The position numbers and the translations under genes were made by a program. The notes under the pieces are model-generated. The model saw only the letters and a list, made by a program, of their open reading frames with translations, had not been told where the DNA came from and did not search any database. From NCBI GenBank assembly GCA_028821265.1, contig JAPPGU010000025.1:1-51513 (forward strand): 51,513 nucleotides of DNA. The letters run 5' to 3'. Positions 1 through 8,381 of the stretch are shown here, one piece after another. The first letter of the stretch is position 1. Each line of letters begins with the position of its first letter. This DNA comes from a bacterium. Its GTDB lineage: Bacteria > Actinomycetota > Acidimicrobiia > Spongiisociales > Spongiisociaceae.

Positions 1-238
1 ATCGCTCCATCAGCAGCACGATGTGGTGGTAGACCGACGGGATGCAGGCGGTCACCGAGATGTCGAACGGGATCGAAGTTCCGTCGTCCTGGGGCATCTC
101 TACCGTGACCGCATTCCCCCCGAGCCGGTCCCGGGCCTCGAACAGCCTGAAGTCGAACCGGTCTGGATGTTGATGCATCCCCCAGGCGGCGCCCAGCCCG
201 GAGATCCCTCCGCCAACAACAGCAATGCGCCTCGACAT
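1..238 (-). CDS. FAD-dependent amine oxidase-type oxidoreductase, N-terminal part (cut by window edge)
   Basis: Only the first 79 residues are in the window; the gene runs off the left edge. The N-terminus reads as a beta-strand followed by the dinucleotide-binding motif GGGISGLGAAW and then an acidic/Arg segment FEARDRLGG, the classic ADP-binding fold of FAD-dependent amine oxidases, phytoene desaturases and related enzymes. The start ATG at 238 opens the Rossmann fold directly (MSRRIAVVGGG). The substrate cannot be told from this fragment. It lies downstream of the MFS exporter on the same strand with about 200 bases between, so co-transcription is possible but not shown. Confidence 0.75.
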   Translation of the reverse strand, partial: MSRRIAVVGGGISGLGAAWGMHQHPDRFDFRLFEARDRLGGNAVTVEMPQDDGTSIPFDISVTACIPSVYHHIVLLMER

Positions 239-444
239 CGATTAGCCCCAATTATTCATGGATCGGGGTTTGTAGGGCGACGGGAGTGGGTGGTCCGTGC
301 TCCTGACCTGGGGTTATAGCCATTCGGCAGCCTCATCTTCCGGCCGGTGCGCAATCAACGCCGGGTGAATGGCGGCTACTTCGCAAATGATGTGTTGGAG
401 TGGCCTGATCCACGTCGGTGTGCTGGGCACATGAATAATCAGGG

Positions 445-1920
445 CTAGCTCAGTCCTTCGGGACGGCTCTCCGTCATCCCGGTGTCCTCCAGTTTCATCG
501 AAAGCGCCGGCAGGATGGCCAGGAGGGAGAATGTCCCGGCCACCCTGAACAGGCTCTGGAACACCGTAACGCCGGCCTCGATCAGGGGGGCCGCCGTTTC
601 TTCGTACGACCCGCCGATCGTTACATCGGCGGTCATGCTGTAGAACTGCTCTATCCCCCAGGTGGACAGGGCCGCCAGGCCCAGCGCCATGCCCACCATC
701 CGGGCCGCGGTGATCAGCGAGGCGGCGGTGCCCCAGTAGTGGCTGGGGGCTGCGCTGAGAGCTGTGACGCTGATGGGGGGGATGACCAACCCGAATCCCA
801 GGCCCGCCGTCACGAGCGGCCCCGTCAGCTCGAACTGCTGCACCTCGGTTTCCCAGTTACCCATGAAGATCAAGCCCACCCCGATGAGCACCAGCCCGGC
901 GATGGTGGCGGCCCTGACTCCTGTCCAGCGCATGATGTAGCCGCCTATCAAGGCTCCCGGCGGGATGGCGGCCGTGAGGCGGACCAGATGGAGGGCGGCC
1001 TCCCAGGTCGGCTTCTCCATGACGGTGTTGGCCATCAGGGGAACGGCGACCAAGCCGATGATCAGGGCTATACCCACCACGAACTGAACGGCGTTGGCGG
1101 TTACGAACGCCTTGGAGCGGTGCAGGAACGCGGCCACCAGCGGCTGCTCGGCCCGCTTCTCCACCCTGACCAGGAGGGCTACGAGGCATACACCCGCGGC
1201 CAGCATCAGGTACGGGACGATGGACTCGAGAGAGAATATGGCCCGCTGGGACAGTGCGGCGGTGATAATCAGGAGCGCCGCTCCCAGGAGTAGCGCGCCC
1301 AGGTAGTCCATCTTGGCCTCGCGGTTGGGTCGGTTCGGCAGGACGGCCAGAAGCGCCATCAGCAGCAGGCTCTGTGGTACGTCGAACCAGAAGATCCACC
1401 TCCAGCCGATCCACTCGATGATGGCGCCCCCGTAAAGAGGACCGAGGACCGACCCGGCCTCGGCCGCGGCGGCCACGAGACCGAGCGTCACCCCTCGGTG
1501 GCGGGCCGGGACGGCCGCCACTGCCATGGCCATGGCGATCGGCACCGTGGCGCCGCCGCCGGCGGCCTGTAGGACCCTGGCGGAGACGATCCAGGGAAAG
1601 TTGGGCGCCACCGCCACCAATGCCGACCCGATGGCGAACACGAGCAGCGCCAGCTGGAATATCCGCACCCTGCCATGGACGTCGGACAGGCGTCCGGCCA
1701 GCGGCATGGCGACGGTGTAGCTGACCAGGTACCCGGTGATGATCCAGGAGGCCGAGTCCAGGTCCGTCAGAGGGATCTTCAACTCCAGCATGACGGTGGG
1801 CAATGCGGTGTTGACCACCGTCTGATCCAGGGCGGTCGAGAAGACCCCCAGGCAGATGATCGTCAGGATCCCCGTCTGGGAAGACCCCCACGCGACGACG
1901 CGAGACCTGACCGCGTTCAC
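445..1920 (-). CDS. MFS drug/lipid exporter, DHA2 (EmrB/QacA) family, P55-like
   Basis: A 491-residue polytopic membrane protein. The N-terminal helix carries the DHA2 signature (LDQTVVNTALPTVM) and the loop after it holds MFS motif A (GRLSDVHGRVR), so this is a proton-driven exporter of the 14-helix family. It starts with GTG two bases after the stop codon of the LprG-type lipoprotein upstream. That gene order and spacing are those of the mycobacterial lprG-Rv1410c (P55) operon, in which lipoprotein and exporter together move triacylglycerides/lipids to the outer envelope. By context I infer a similar lipid or glycolipid export role; from sequence alone it could equally be a multidrug exporter. 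Confidence 0.85.
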   Translation of the reverse strand: MNAVRSRVVAWGSSQTGILTIICLGVFSTALDQTVVNTALPTVMLELKIPLTDLDSASWIITGYLVSYTVAMPLAGRLSDVHGRVRIFQLALLVFAIGSALVAVAPNFPWIVSARVLQAAGGGATVPIAMAMAVAAVPARHRGVTLGLVAAAAEAGSVLGPLYGGAIIEWIGWRWIFWFDVPQSLLLMALLAVLPNRPNREAKMDYLGALLLGAALLIITAALSQRAIFSLESIVPYLMLAAGVCLVALLVRVEKRAEQPLVAAFLHRSKAFVTANAVQFVVGIALIIGLVAVPLMANTVMEKPTWEAALHLVRLTAAIPPGALIGGYIMRWTGVRAATIAGLVLIGVGLIFMGNWETEVQQFELTGPLVTAGLGFGLVIPPISVTALSAAPSHYWGTAASLITAARMVGMALGLAALSTWGIEQFYSMTADVTIGGSYEETAAPLIEAGVTVFQSLFRVAGTFSLLAILPALSMKLEDTGMTESRPEGLS

Positions 1921-1922
1921 GT

Positions 1923-2666
1923 TCAGGCGGAGGTATCCGGAAGTTGAATGTCGACAGGTGTGTCGTAGTCGGAGAGGATTATCAGACGGCTGGTGCCCTC
2001 CCCATCGTCATCGAAGATCTGGCCGGCTATGCGGATCTGCCGCAGTACCTGATCCGCCTTACCGATCCATAGGCTCAGGTCGATCGGATGACCGGTATCC
2101 GCGGACGTGATGAGGGTGGACAGGTCCTCGGACATCAGCGTTCCGTCAACCCGGAGCGCCGGGCCATCCCCGACCGACTCCGTGGCCGCGATGGCGGCGT
2201 CCTGGACCAGGGGTAACAGGTTGCTCAGAGTGACGCCCAGCCCGACGAAATTGAAGGGAACCTGGTCCAGCGGCAGCGGGTTCCAGGGCGCGTCCGCCGA
2301 GAACTTCATGAAAGCGACGTCACCGACGGCAACGATCTCGATCTCCGCGAACCCCATCGCCGGGGATTCGACCTCCACGACTATCCGGGCGCTGTCGGGA
2401 GACTCCACTACTCCGTCCACGTTCTTCAACGTCGCGCCGAAGAACTTCGATCCCGTCTCGTTCTCGTCGATCATCCGGAACGTTGCCGTCGAGAAGCTGG
2501 CCAGATTCTCTCCCGTGCGCGCCAGTACTTCCTCCAGCGAGAGCTCGGGTTCCGGCTCGGTCGTGGTGGGAGCGGGGTCGCTCCCGCAGGCGGCAACGAG
2601 GAGCAGGAAGGCCATCGCCAAGGCTGCGAGCGATGGGGTCCGGATAGCTGATCCGACTACGTTCAT
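1923..2666 (-). CDS. LppX/LprAFG-family lipoprotein (LprG-like)
   Basis: A 247-residue secreted lipoprotein. Hydrophobic signal peptide ends in the lipobox VAAC with Cys27 as the lipidated residue, followed by a Pro/Thr/Glu-rich linker. The mature part (SLEEVLARTGENLASFSTATFRM, then beta-strands) fits the LppX_LprAFG fold, a half-barrel that holds an acyl chain in its cavity. ATG at 2666 was chosen over upstream codons because it begins the signal peptide. It is the first gene of a two-gene operon with the MFS exporter. In mycobacteria LprG binds triacylated lipids and delivers them with P55; the same job is inferred here. Confidence 0.8.
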   Translation of the reverse strand: MNVVGSAIRTPSLAALAMAFLLLVAACGSDPAPTTTEPEPELSLEEVLARTGENLASFSTATFRMIDENETGSKFFGATLKNVDGVVESPDSARIVVEVESPAMGFAEIEIVAVGDVAFMKFSADAPWNPLPLDQVPFNFVGLGVTLSNLLPLVQDAAIAATESVGDGPALRVDGTLMSEDLSTLITSADTGHPIDLSLWIGKADQVLRQIRIAGQIFDDDGEGTSRLIILSDYDTPVDIQLPDTSA

Positions 2667-2801
2667 CCGCCCACCTCCGTGACCATATCGGCACCGCCCC
2701 GGCATCGAGGCCCTGGTCCGACACGATAGCCGCCGGAGTTGCGCTAGGCGGACGGCTTCGGCCTCGGCACTGTTCGCCGTGTCGGGTTAGGCCACCGCGG
2801 G

Positions 2802-2807
2802 TAGACT
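2802..2807 (+). promoter_or_regulatory. -10 box (TAGACT) for the cation efflux gene
   Basis: TAGACT lies about 40 bases before the GTG start at 2849, in the divergent gap between the lipoprotein and the CDF gene. It matches the TANNNT pattern seen before many genes in this window. No clear -35 element is visible and no metal-regulator operator was recognised. Confidence 0.35.
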
Positions 2808-2848
2808 TCCTGATCGGTAGCCAGACACGTCAGCGAAAGGTGGTTGCC

Positions 2849-4024
2849 GTGGCGGACACACGCCCCGACGCGCACGGATCTCGCGAGCACGATCACTCCG
2901 ACCATGATCACCATGATCATGATGACCATTCGGGCCACGATCACCAGGGGCATGATCATTCCGGCCACGATCACCATGACCATGATCACGACGACCATTC
3001 CGGGCATGACCATGATGACCACGACGACCATTCCGGCCATGACCACCACGGCCACGGCCACCACGGGCATGGCCACGGGCACGGGGGCCATGACCACTCC
3101 CACGACCTGCGAGGTGTCAGCAAGCGTGCCCTGACCATCGCGCTGGTGCTCATTGCCGGGTTCATGTTCGCCGAGGTCATCGGCGGCATACTCACGAAGA
3201 GCCTGGCCCTGCTTTCGGACGCCGGTCACATGGTCTCGGACGCCATGTCGATTGCCCTCGCCCTGGTAGCCCTCCGCTTCGCGGAGAAAGAGGCCACGGT
3301 GGAGCGCACCTTCGGCTACCAACGCCTTGAAGCCCTCGCCGCCATGGTGAACGCCCTCACCCTCTGGGTCGTGGGATTTTGGGTCCTCATCGAGGCCTAT
3401 CACCGGGTGCAGGACGTCCCGGAGGTGGAAGGTGTCGGCATGCTCATCGTGGGCGTGCTCGGGTTGCTGGTCAACGTGTTGGCGGCGTGGGTGCTCCACC
3501 GTTCCGCCAAGGACAGCATCAATGTCGAGGGCGCCTTCCAGCACGTCATGGCCGACCTGCTGGGATCCGTGGGTGTGGTCATATCGGGCATTGTCATCAT
3601 CACCACCGGATGGAATACGATCGACCCCATCCTCAGCGTGGTCATCGCCCTCCTGATCCTCCGGAGTGCCTGGCCGCTGTCGGTCAAGGTCTTCCATGTG
3701 CTGGTGGATTCGGTTCCAGCGGACATCGACGTCTACAGGCTGGGGAGCGACCTCGAGATCGAGGGGGTCACGCTGATCCACGACATCCATGTCAGGGCCG
3801 TGAGCTCGGAAGAGACAACGTTCTCCGGCCACATCATGATCGATCCGGAGTACGAGGGAGACACCAACCAGTTGCTTCGCAGGCTCCGCGACATCATCAA
3901 GGGACACGGCATCAACCACGTCACCATCCAGGTGGACAAGACCATGTCACCGAGCGGCGAACTGGGCTGCGAGGAGAACCACCACGTCAACTACCTGGCA
4001 GCGCGATCCAGAGTTCGTACGTAG
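2849..4024 (+). CDS. Cation diffusion facilitator (CzcD/ZitB-like Zn2+ exporter) with very long His-rich N-terminus
   Basis: A 391-residue CDF antiporter. The first ~80 residues are almost wholly His, Asp and Gly: about 34 His in a 79-residue stretch. Six transmembrane helices follow, with the paired metal-site motifs HMVSD (TM2) and HVMAD (TM5), and a C-terminal cytoplasmic ferredoxin-like domain. This predicts H+-coupled efflux of Zn2+ (or Co/Cd/Ni) from the cytosol. GTG at 2849 is preferred because AGCGAAAGG sits 8 bases upstream; an in-frame GTG at 2840 overlaps that ribosome-binding site. The His tail is far longer than in typical members and may act as a metal buffer. Confidence 0.92.
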   Translation: MADTRPDAHGSREHDHSDHDHHDHDDHSGHDHQGHDHSGHDHHDHDHDDHSGHDHDDHDDHSGHDHHGHGHHGHGHGHGGHDHSHDLRGVSKRALTIALVLIAGFMFAEVIGGILTKSLALLSDAGHMVSDAMSIALALVALRFAEKEATVERTFGYQRLEALAAMVNALTLWVVGFWVLIEAYHRVQDVPEVEGVGMLIVGVLGLLVNVLAAWVLHRSAKDSINVEGAFQHVMADLLGSVGVVISGIVIITTGWNTIDPILSVVIALLILRSAWPLSVKVFHVLVDSVPADIDVYRLGSDLEIEGVTLIHDIHVRAVSSEETTFSGHIMIDPEYEGDTNQLLRRLRDIIKGHGINHVTIQVDKTMSPSGELGCEENHHVNYLAARSRVRT

Positions 4025-4082
4025 CCCGTAGTTTGTAGCTGCTGGTCGCTAGTCCTAGCCAGCGACCAGCAACCAGTGACTA
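4021..4082. repeat. Heptad CTAG-type array, site A (CDF/amtB junction)
   Basis: Between the convergent CDF and amtB stop codons, NTAG/NCAG-like tetramers recur every 7 bases: GTAG at 4021, 4028 and 4035, CTGG at 4042, CTAG at 4049, then CCAG at 4059, 4066 and 4073 and CTAT at 4080. The first and last members contain the stop codons of the two genes (CDF TAG; amtB TAG on the other strand). The two halves are complementary and make a hairpin. Four further copies of this arrangement occur in the window. Confidence 0.7.
4040..4071. terminator. Hairpin between convergent genes
   Basis: Perfect 11-bp inverted repeat (TGCTGGTCGCT at 4040-4050; AGCGACCAGCA at 4061-4071) with a 10-base loop. It could act as a terminator for transcription from both sides, although no T-run follows. 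It is built from the heptad array listed separately. Confidence 0.55.
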
Positions 4083-5471
4083 TTCGTCGTCGAAGTTCTC
4101 CGGCATGAGCACGAACTCCGGGTAGGACTCCATACCGAGTTCGGCCACGTCCTGGCCCATCTGCTCGGCCTGTACTGATACGCGCAGCCCGATGGTCCGA
4201 TCGAGAAGCGTCCAAACAGCCCACGACACGGCGAACACGAACACCCCGACGGCAATGATCCCGACCAGCTGTACCCCGAAGTTGGTATCGGGACTGGCGA
4301 TGGTGGCGGCCAGAGTCCCCCACATGCCGCAGATCAGGTGGGCCGGAATCGCTCCCACGACATCATCGATCTTGAGCTTCTCAAGGGCCCTGATCCCCAG
4401 GGTGCAGAGGACGCCGCCGACAGCGCCGATGATGACCGCCCAGTAGAGATCGTTGTGGGTCGGGGCCGCAGTGATGGAGACCAGACCGGCGATGGCGCCG
4501 TTCAGTCCCGCAAACAGATCGATACGCCCCAGGAGCGGCCTGGAGACGGCCAGGGCGGCCAGCACGCCGGCGCAGGCGGCCAGGTTGGTGTTGACCAGCA
4601 CGGTGGCCATCGCCACCGCGTCGAGCGCCGACCCGAGGGCCAACTGCGAACCGCCGTTGAACCCGAACCATCCCAGCCACAGGATGAACACGCCCAGCGT
4701 CACCGCCAGAACGTTCGAGGGTGGAGTGGGCTTGACCGATCCGTCCTTGCGGTACTTGCCCAGCCGGGGGCCTATGACCAGCACGCCGGCCAGGGCCGCC
4801 CAGCCTCCGACACTGTGCACGATGGTCGAGCCTGCGAAGTCCGAGAACCCCATCTCGGCCAGCCATCCTCCGCCCCACGTCCAAGCGCCGACGACCGGGT
4901 AGATGAAAGCGGCCAGGACGAGCGTGAATCCGAAGAAGGGCCACAGCTTGGCCCGCTCGGCGATCGCTCCCGACACGATGGAGGCGGTAGTGGCTACGAA
5001 CACCATCTGGAAGAACCAGTCGGACAGGACGCTGTAGTTGTTCGAGACGACATCCTCGACTGCCCCGGCGGCGCCGGAGAGCAGGTTGATCTCGGCGTTC
5101 GATGACGAGTAGAAGAGCTGGAAGGACCCGATCACGTCGCCCACGTTCACGTACATCAGGTTGTAGCCGATCACGTAGAAAGCAAGGCAGGCGATCGAGT
5201 AGATCCCGATGTTCTTCAGGCAGATCATCGACGAGTTCTTGGTCCGGACCGCGCCCGACTCCAGCATGGTGAAGCCGGCGCACATCCACATCACGAGCGC
5301 AGCCCATACCAGGAAGGAGAAAGTGTTGAGGATGAAGGCCACCTCGCCCTCCGCCATCTCCGCAGCCGAGGCCACCGTGGGGCGCAGGAGGAGCAACCCG
5401 AGGGTCAGTATCCCTGCCACGATGATCCTCTTCCTCGACTTGGAGCGCCCCCTCTGCGCTACTAGGTCCAT
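4080..5471 (-). CDS. amt: Ammonium transporter AmtB
   Basis: A 463-residue membrane protein of the Amt/Mep/Rh family conducting NH3/NH4+ inward. A Sec-type signal/first hydrophobic helix ends near [10 protein letters not shown], then 11 helices follow. The pore His pair is present (first in [10 protein letters not shown], second in [11 protein letters not shown]) and the binding-site Asp lies just before the first (FSDFAGST). ATG at 5471 is chosen because GGGAGG is 5 bases upstream; a TTG five codons earlier overlaps that site. No glnK/PII gene adjoins it on either side, unlike most bacterial amtB loci. The 3' end meets the CDF gene convergently. Confidence 0.95.
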   Translation of the reverse strand: MDLVAQRGRSKSRKRIIVAGILTLGLLLLRPTVASAAEMAEGEVAFILNTFSFLVWAALVMWMCAGFTMLESGAVRTKNSSMICLKNIGIYSIACLAFYVIGYNLMYVNVGDVIGSFQLFYSSSNAEINLLSGAAGAVEDVVSNNYSVLSDWFFQMVFVATTASIVSGAIAERAKLWPFFGFTLVLAAFIYPVVGAWTWGGGWLAEMGFSDFAGSTIVHSVGGWAALAGVLVIGPRLGKYRKDGSVKPTPPSNVLAVTLGVFILWLGWFGFNGGSQLALGSALDAVAMATVLVNTNLAACAGVLAALAVSRPLLGRIDLFAGLNGAIAGLVSITAAPTHNDLYWAVIIGAVGGVLCTLGIRALEKLKIDDVVGAIPAHLICGMWGTLAATIASPDTNFGVQLVGIIAVGVFVFAVSWAVWTLLDRTIGLRVSVQAEQMGQDVAELGMESYPEFVLMPENFDDE

Positions 5472-5501
5472 GGAATCCTCCCTCAAAGAACGGATTCGCC
5501 G

Positions 5502-5507
5502 AGTCTA
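5502..5507 (-). promoter_or_regulatory. -10 box (TAGACT) for amtB
   Basis: On the minus strand TAGACT lies about 30 bases before the amtB ATG, identical in sequence to the box before the CDF gene. No clear -35 was found. Confidence 0.35.
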
Positions 5508-5557
5508 GAGGATCGAATTGGGCGGGGCCGGTTACGGAGGCTCGCCATCGCCTCGTG

Positions 5558-5585
5558 TTGCGATTGCGATATCCCGTTCTACACT
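5558..5585 (+). promoter_or_regulatory. Housekeeping promoter for rpmB
   Basis: TTGCGA (5558-5563), a 16-bp spacer and TACACT (5580-5585) fit an actinobacterial sigma-70 promoter. The leader to the rpmB ATG at 5622 is about 30 bases and carries GGGGAG as ribosome-binding site. Confidence 0.5.
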
Positions 5586-5621
5586 GTGGGTCCCGCACCC
5601 GCACCGATCCGGGGAGTCGAC

Positions 5622-5858
5622 ATGTCCAGAATCTGCATGGTCACCGGCAAGAAGCCGACCTTCGGCAAGAAAGTGTCGTTTTCCCACAAGCGGTCCAACC
5701 GGCGCTGGACCCCGAACATCCAGAAGAAGCGCTACTGGGTTCCCTCGCAGCGCCGCTACGTGACCCTCACGGTCAGTACCAAGGGCATCAAGACCATCGA
5801 CAAGAAGGGGATCGAGGCGGTGATGGCCGACCTCAAGCGGCGGGGCATCAAGGTCTAG
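5622..5858 (+). CDS. rpmB: 50S ribosomal protein bL28
   Basis: A 78-residue basic protein starting [12 protein letters not shown], the invariant start of bL28, with [14 protein letters not shown] and the C-terminal [10 protein letters not shown] helix. It is a structural protein of the large ribosomal subunit. The start is fixed by the family N-terminus and by GGGGAG upstream. Only one Cys is present, so this is the zinc-free form, often paired with a zinc-binding paralogue in actinobacteria. It is monocistronic here, with its own promoter and a hairpin-forming array after the stop. Confidence 0.97.
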   Translation: MSRICMVTGKKPTFGKKVSFSHKRSNRRWTPNIQKKRYWVPSQRRYVTLTVSTKGIKTIDKKGIEAVMADLKRRGIKV

Positions 5859-5919
5859 TCTCGAGCCATCAGTAGCTAGTTGTCCTGATTAGGGCTAGCG
5901 ACGTACAACTAGCGGCTAG
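5855..5919. repeat. Heptad CTAG-type array, site B (rpmB/ABC ATPase junction)
   Basis: CTAG at 5855 includes the rpmB stop codon; in 7-base register follow CGAG (5862), TCAG (5869) and CTAG (5876), and on the other side CTAG at 5895, 5909 and 5916, the copy at 5909 including the stop codon of the convergent ABC gene. Inverted arms GCTAGTTGT (5875-5883) and ACAACTAGC (5905-5913) pair perfectly over 9 bp. Same architecture as sites A, C, D and E; may also serve as a two-way terminator. Confidence 0.65.
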
Positions 5920-6703
5920 CGCCCATCGCCTGATAGCGACCGTTCGACGACTCGACCACCAAGGGCATGCCGTAGATGGCGGTCAGGGTTTCCCCCGTCA
6001 TCACCTCCCGGACCGGACCTGACGCCCGCACCCTCCCCCCGGCCAATATCAGGATGTCCTCGAAGCCGGGTGGGATCTCCTCCGCGTGGTGCGTCACCAG
6101 GATCACCGTCAGGCTGCCCGCTCCGTCGCCCATGGCGGCCAGGGAGGAGATCAGGCGTTCCCGGGCTCCGAGATCCAGGCCGGTTCCGGGCTCGTCCAGC
6201 AGCAGGAGCTCGGGTCGCGCCATCAGTGCCCGGGCGATCAACACCCGCTTCCTCTCGCCCTCCGACAGAGTGGCGAACTCTCGGTCGGCCATGGCGGCCA
6301 CCCCCATCATCTCCATCTGCTGCTCGGCGTAGCACCGGTCGTCCAATGTGTAGGAGTGCCATCTGGTGTCCACGAACGCGGCGTGGAGTCCGGTCATGAC
6401 CACGTCCCGGCACGGCAGGTAACGCCGCACCAGCGAGGACGGGGCGGGTCCCACGTATCCGATCCGGGGACGGAGGCGGCGGACGTCGGTGCGTCCCATA
6501 CGTTCCCCCAGGATGGTGGCGGTGCCACCGGTGGGGAACTGGTAGGTCGATATGACCTGAAGGAGGGTGGTCTTGCCGGCGCCGTTGGGTCCGAACAGCA
6601 CCCACCGCTCACCGATGCCGACCCTCCAGTCGATGCCGGAGACGAGCCGCTTGCCGGCCTTCATGACCGTCACATCTCGGAGGTCGATGGCCGGGACGCC
6701 CAA
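5909..6703 (-). CDS. Stand-alone ABC transporter ATP-binding protein (YlmA-like)
   Basis: A 264-residue ABC ATPase. Walker A GPNGAGKTT (about residues 39-47), signature LSEGERKRV, Walker B LLLLDEP with D-loop, and the switch His in VTHHAEE are all intact. No permease or binding protein is encoded next to it, so its partner is unknown; the C-terminal segment resembles the B. subtilis YlmA type. The start is a TTG 10 bases downstream of the dehydrogenase stop codon with only a weak ribosome-binding site, so the exact start is uncertain. It is probably co-transcribed with the upstream dehydrogenase. Confidence 0.85.
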   Translation of the reverse strand: MGVPAIDLRDVTVMKAGKRLVSGIDWRVGIGERWVLFGPNGAGKTTLLQVISTYQFPTGGTATILGERMGRTDVRRLRPRIGYVGPAPSSLVRRYLPCRDVVMTGLHAAFVDTRWHSYTLDDRCYAEQQMEMMGVAAMADREFATLSEGERKRVLIARALMARPELLLLDEPGTGLDLGARERLISSLAAMGDGAGSLTVILVTHHAEEIPPGFEDILILAGGRVRASGPVREVMTGETLTAIYGMPLVVESSNGRYQAMGASR

Positions 6704-6712
6704 ACCCCGGCC

Positions 6713-7633
6713 TCAGTAGCCTTGCCGCGGGTCGTAGACCGGGAAGGGTGCCTCCCCGCGCTCGATACGCCGGATATTGGCGGCGATGAGGGGCGCAGCA
6801 GTCGGCGCCCTCGTGAAGCCGCTGGTGTGGGGGGTGATGCGGACCCGGGGGTGGTTCCAGAGCGGTGAGTCGGGGGGTAGTGGCTCGGTCTCCGTGACGT
6901 CCAGCACCGCGGCCGAGAGGACACCCTGTTCCAGGGCCGATACGAGGTCGGATTCGATCGTGGTCGCGCCCCTTCCGAGGGAGATGTAGATCGAGCCGGG
7001 CGCGAAATGCGCCAGGACGCCCGCATCGATCAGCCTCCGCGTCTCGGGCGTATGGGGAAGGACGTTGATGATGGCCCTGGAGGCGGAGACCATGTCCTCG
7101 AGACCATCACGGCCCCGGTAGTGGGTGACGCCCTCCTCCTCTCCTCCGGTCCGGTTCCAGGCGTTGATCGGGTAGCCGAGCCCGGCCAGGCACTTGCCGA
7201 TGTGACGACCGATGGAGCCGAAGCCGAGGATGCCGACCGGGAAGTCACCCGTGGCGGTGGCCCGGGTCGGCCTCCACACTTTGGCGGCCTGCTGGTCGAG
7301 GTAGAAGTCCATCTTGCGATGGAAGTGCACCACCCAGTGAGCGGCGTAGGCGGCCATTTCCCCAGCCATCGTCTCGTCGGCCAGCCGTACGATCGGGACG
7401 TCCGGGTAGTCGCCGCCGGCGAACTGCTCCACCCCGGCCGTCGTCGCCAGGATGGCGCGCAGGTTCGGGTAGCGGCGCATGTCCTCCGTGTCATGGACCC
7501 AGAAGACCGCGTACTCGACGGAATCGGGGTTGTGGATGTCCGGCCAGAGCTGGATATCCATGTCCGGCAGTTCCCGGGTCAGCATCTCAAACCACTCGGT
7601 CCGTTCCGAATACGGGTTCAGCATGATCGACAC
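6713..7633 (-). CDS. D-2-hydroxyacid dehydrogenase, GhrA (glyoxylate/hydroxypyruvate reductase A)-like
   Basis: A 306-residue NAD(P)H-dependent 2-ketoacid reductase. The Rossmann motif GFGSIGRHIG, catalytic Arg in SLGRGATT, Glu in DVTETEPLP and His in ITPHTSG are present, and SPLWNHPRVRITPH matches the GhrA subgroup closely. The open frame extends 84 codons further upstream, but GTG at 7633 makes the N-terminus (SIMLNPYSERTEWFEML) align gap-free with E. coli GhrA, so this start is chosen; no clear ribosome-binding site is visible. The likely reaction is reduction of glyoxylate or hydroxypyruvate. It is divergent from the HhH-GPD gene. Confidence 0.85.
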   Translation of the reverse strand: MSIMLNPYSERTEWFEMLTRELPDMDIQLWPDIHNPDSVEYAVFWVHDTEDMRRYPNLRAILATTAGVEQFAGGDYPDVPIVRLADETMAGEMAAYAAHWVVHFHRKMDFYLDQQAAKVWRPTRATATGDFPVGILGFGSIGRHIGKCLAGLGYPINAWNRTGGEEEGVTHYRGRDGLEDMVSASRAIINVLPHTPETRRLIDAGVLAHFAPGSIYISLGRGATTIESDLVSALEQGVLSAAVLDVTETEPLPPDSPLWNHPRVRITPHTSGFTRAPTAAPLIAANIRRIERGEAPFPVYDPRQGY

Positions 7634-7716
7634 GGGACAAGTCAACCAGATTGTCGGGACCGTTACGTCGAATGGTCGGACGACCTGCCGCCCGGCGCAC
7701 CGGCTCCAACCGGAGG

Positions 7717-7722
7717 TACCCT
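7717..7722 (+). promoter_or_regulatory. -10 box (TACCCT) for the HhH-GPD gene
   Basis: TACCCT lies about 90 bases before the chosen ATG at 7812. An in-frame ATG at 7734 would be nearly leaderless from this box, but the start at 7812 has a far better ribosome-binding site. Confidence 0.3.
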
Positions 7723-7811
7723 CAGGGCGAGGCATGACGCTTCGGGGCCCACCCGGACGCCTGACTCGATTTGAAGAAACCGGGCAATTGCTCGTCAAGG
7801 AGGGAGGATTC

Positions 7812-8381
7812 ATGCCCGAGATGCTTCCGTGGACCTCTTCGGAGGATGCCAACCGGCTGCTCGCCGCCAGCCCGCTGGCTCTCATGATCGGAATGCTGCT
7901 GGACCAGCAGGTGAGGATGGAGGTGGCATTCCACTCCCCCCATGCCCTTCAGGAGCGGTTGGGGCAGCCGCTGGACGCGGCCCGCATCGCCGCAATCGAC
8001 GGGGACGAGCTGGAGGCGTTGTTCAGGGGCCCGCCGGCCCTCCACCGCTTTCCCAACGCCATGGCTCGCCGCACCCAGGCGCTGTGCCAGGCGCTTTCGG
8101 ATCACTACGACGGTGACGCGGCCGCCGTCTGGAAGACCGCCTCGGACGGCCCCGAACTGCTGAGGCGGCTAAAGAAGCTCCCGGGATACGGCGACGCCAA
8201 GGCTCGCATCTTTGCGGGCATCGTCGGCAAGCGGCTCGGTGAGGGTCCTCCGGGATGGGAGGAGGTGGCCGCCGACTGGCCCTCCATCGCCGACATCGCC
8301 GAGTTCGACCAGATCGACGCTTTGCGCCAGGCCAAGGCGCGTATGAAGGCCGAGCAGAAGGCGGCCAAGGGCCGGCGGTGA
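7812..8381 (+). CDS. HhH-GPD family base-excision repair-like protein
   Basis: A 189-residue protein of the actinobacterial HhH-GPD-like family (LLDQQVRMEVAFHSP near the start; helix-hairpin-helix LKKLPGYGDAKARIF at about 115-130). Relatives are annotated as base-excision DNA repair proteins, but no member known to me has a proven substrate, so glycosylase activity is inferred from the fold. ATG at 7812 is supported by AAGGAGGGAGGA directly upstream. It overlaps the uridine kinase start in a GTGA arrangement, indicating translational coupling of two otherwise unrelated functions. Confidence 0.85.
   Translation: MPEMLPWTSSEDANRLLAASPLALMIGMLLDQQVRMEVAFHSPHALQERLGQPLDAARIAAIDGDELEALFRGPPALHRFPNAMARRTQALCQALSDHYDGDAAAVWKTASDGPELLRRLKKLPGYGDAKARIFAGIVGKRLGEGPPGWEEVAADWPSIADIAEFDQIDALRQAKARMKAEQKAAKGRR

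Noticed and set aside
2744-3919. 391-codon minus-strand frame opposite the cation exporter
   Set aside because: Val/Met/Ile repeats in it are the complement of the His-rich coding repeat; the plus-strand CDF is unmistakable.
7634-7885. 84-codon N-terminal extension of the GhrA-like dehydrogenase
   Set aside because: It lacks homology to the family, is low in structure, and the GTG at 7633 aligns exactly with the family N-terminus.
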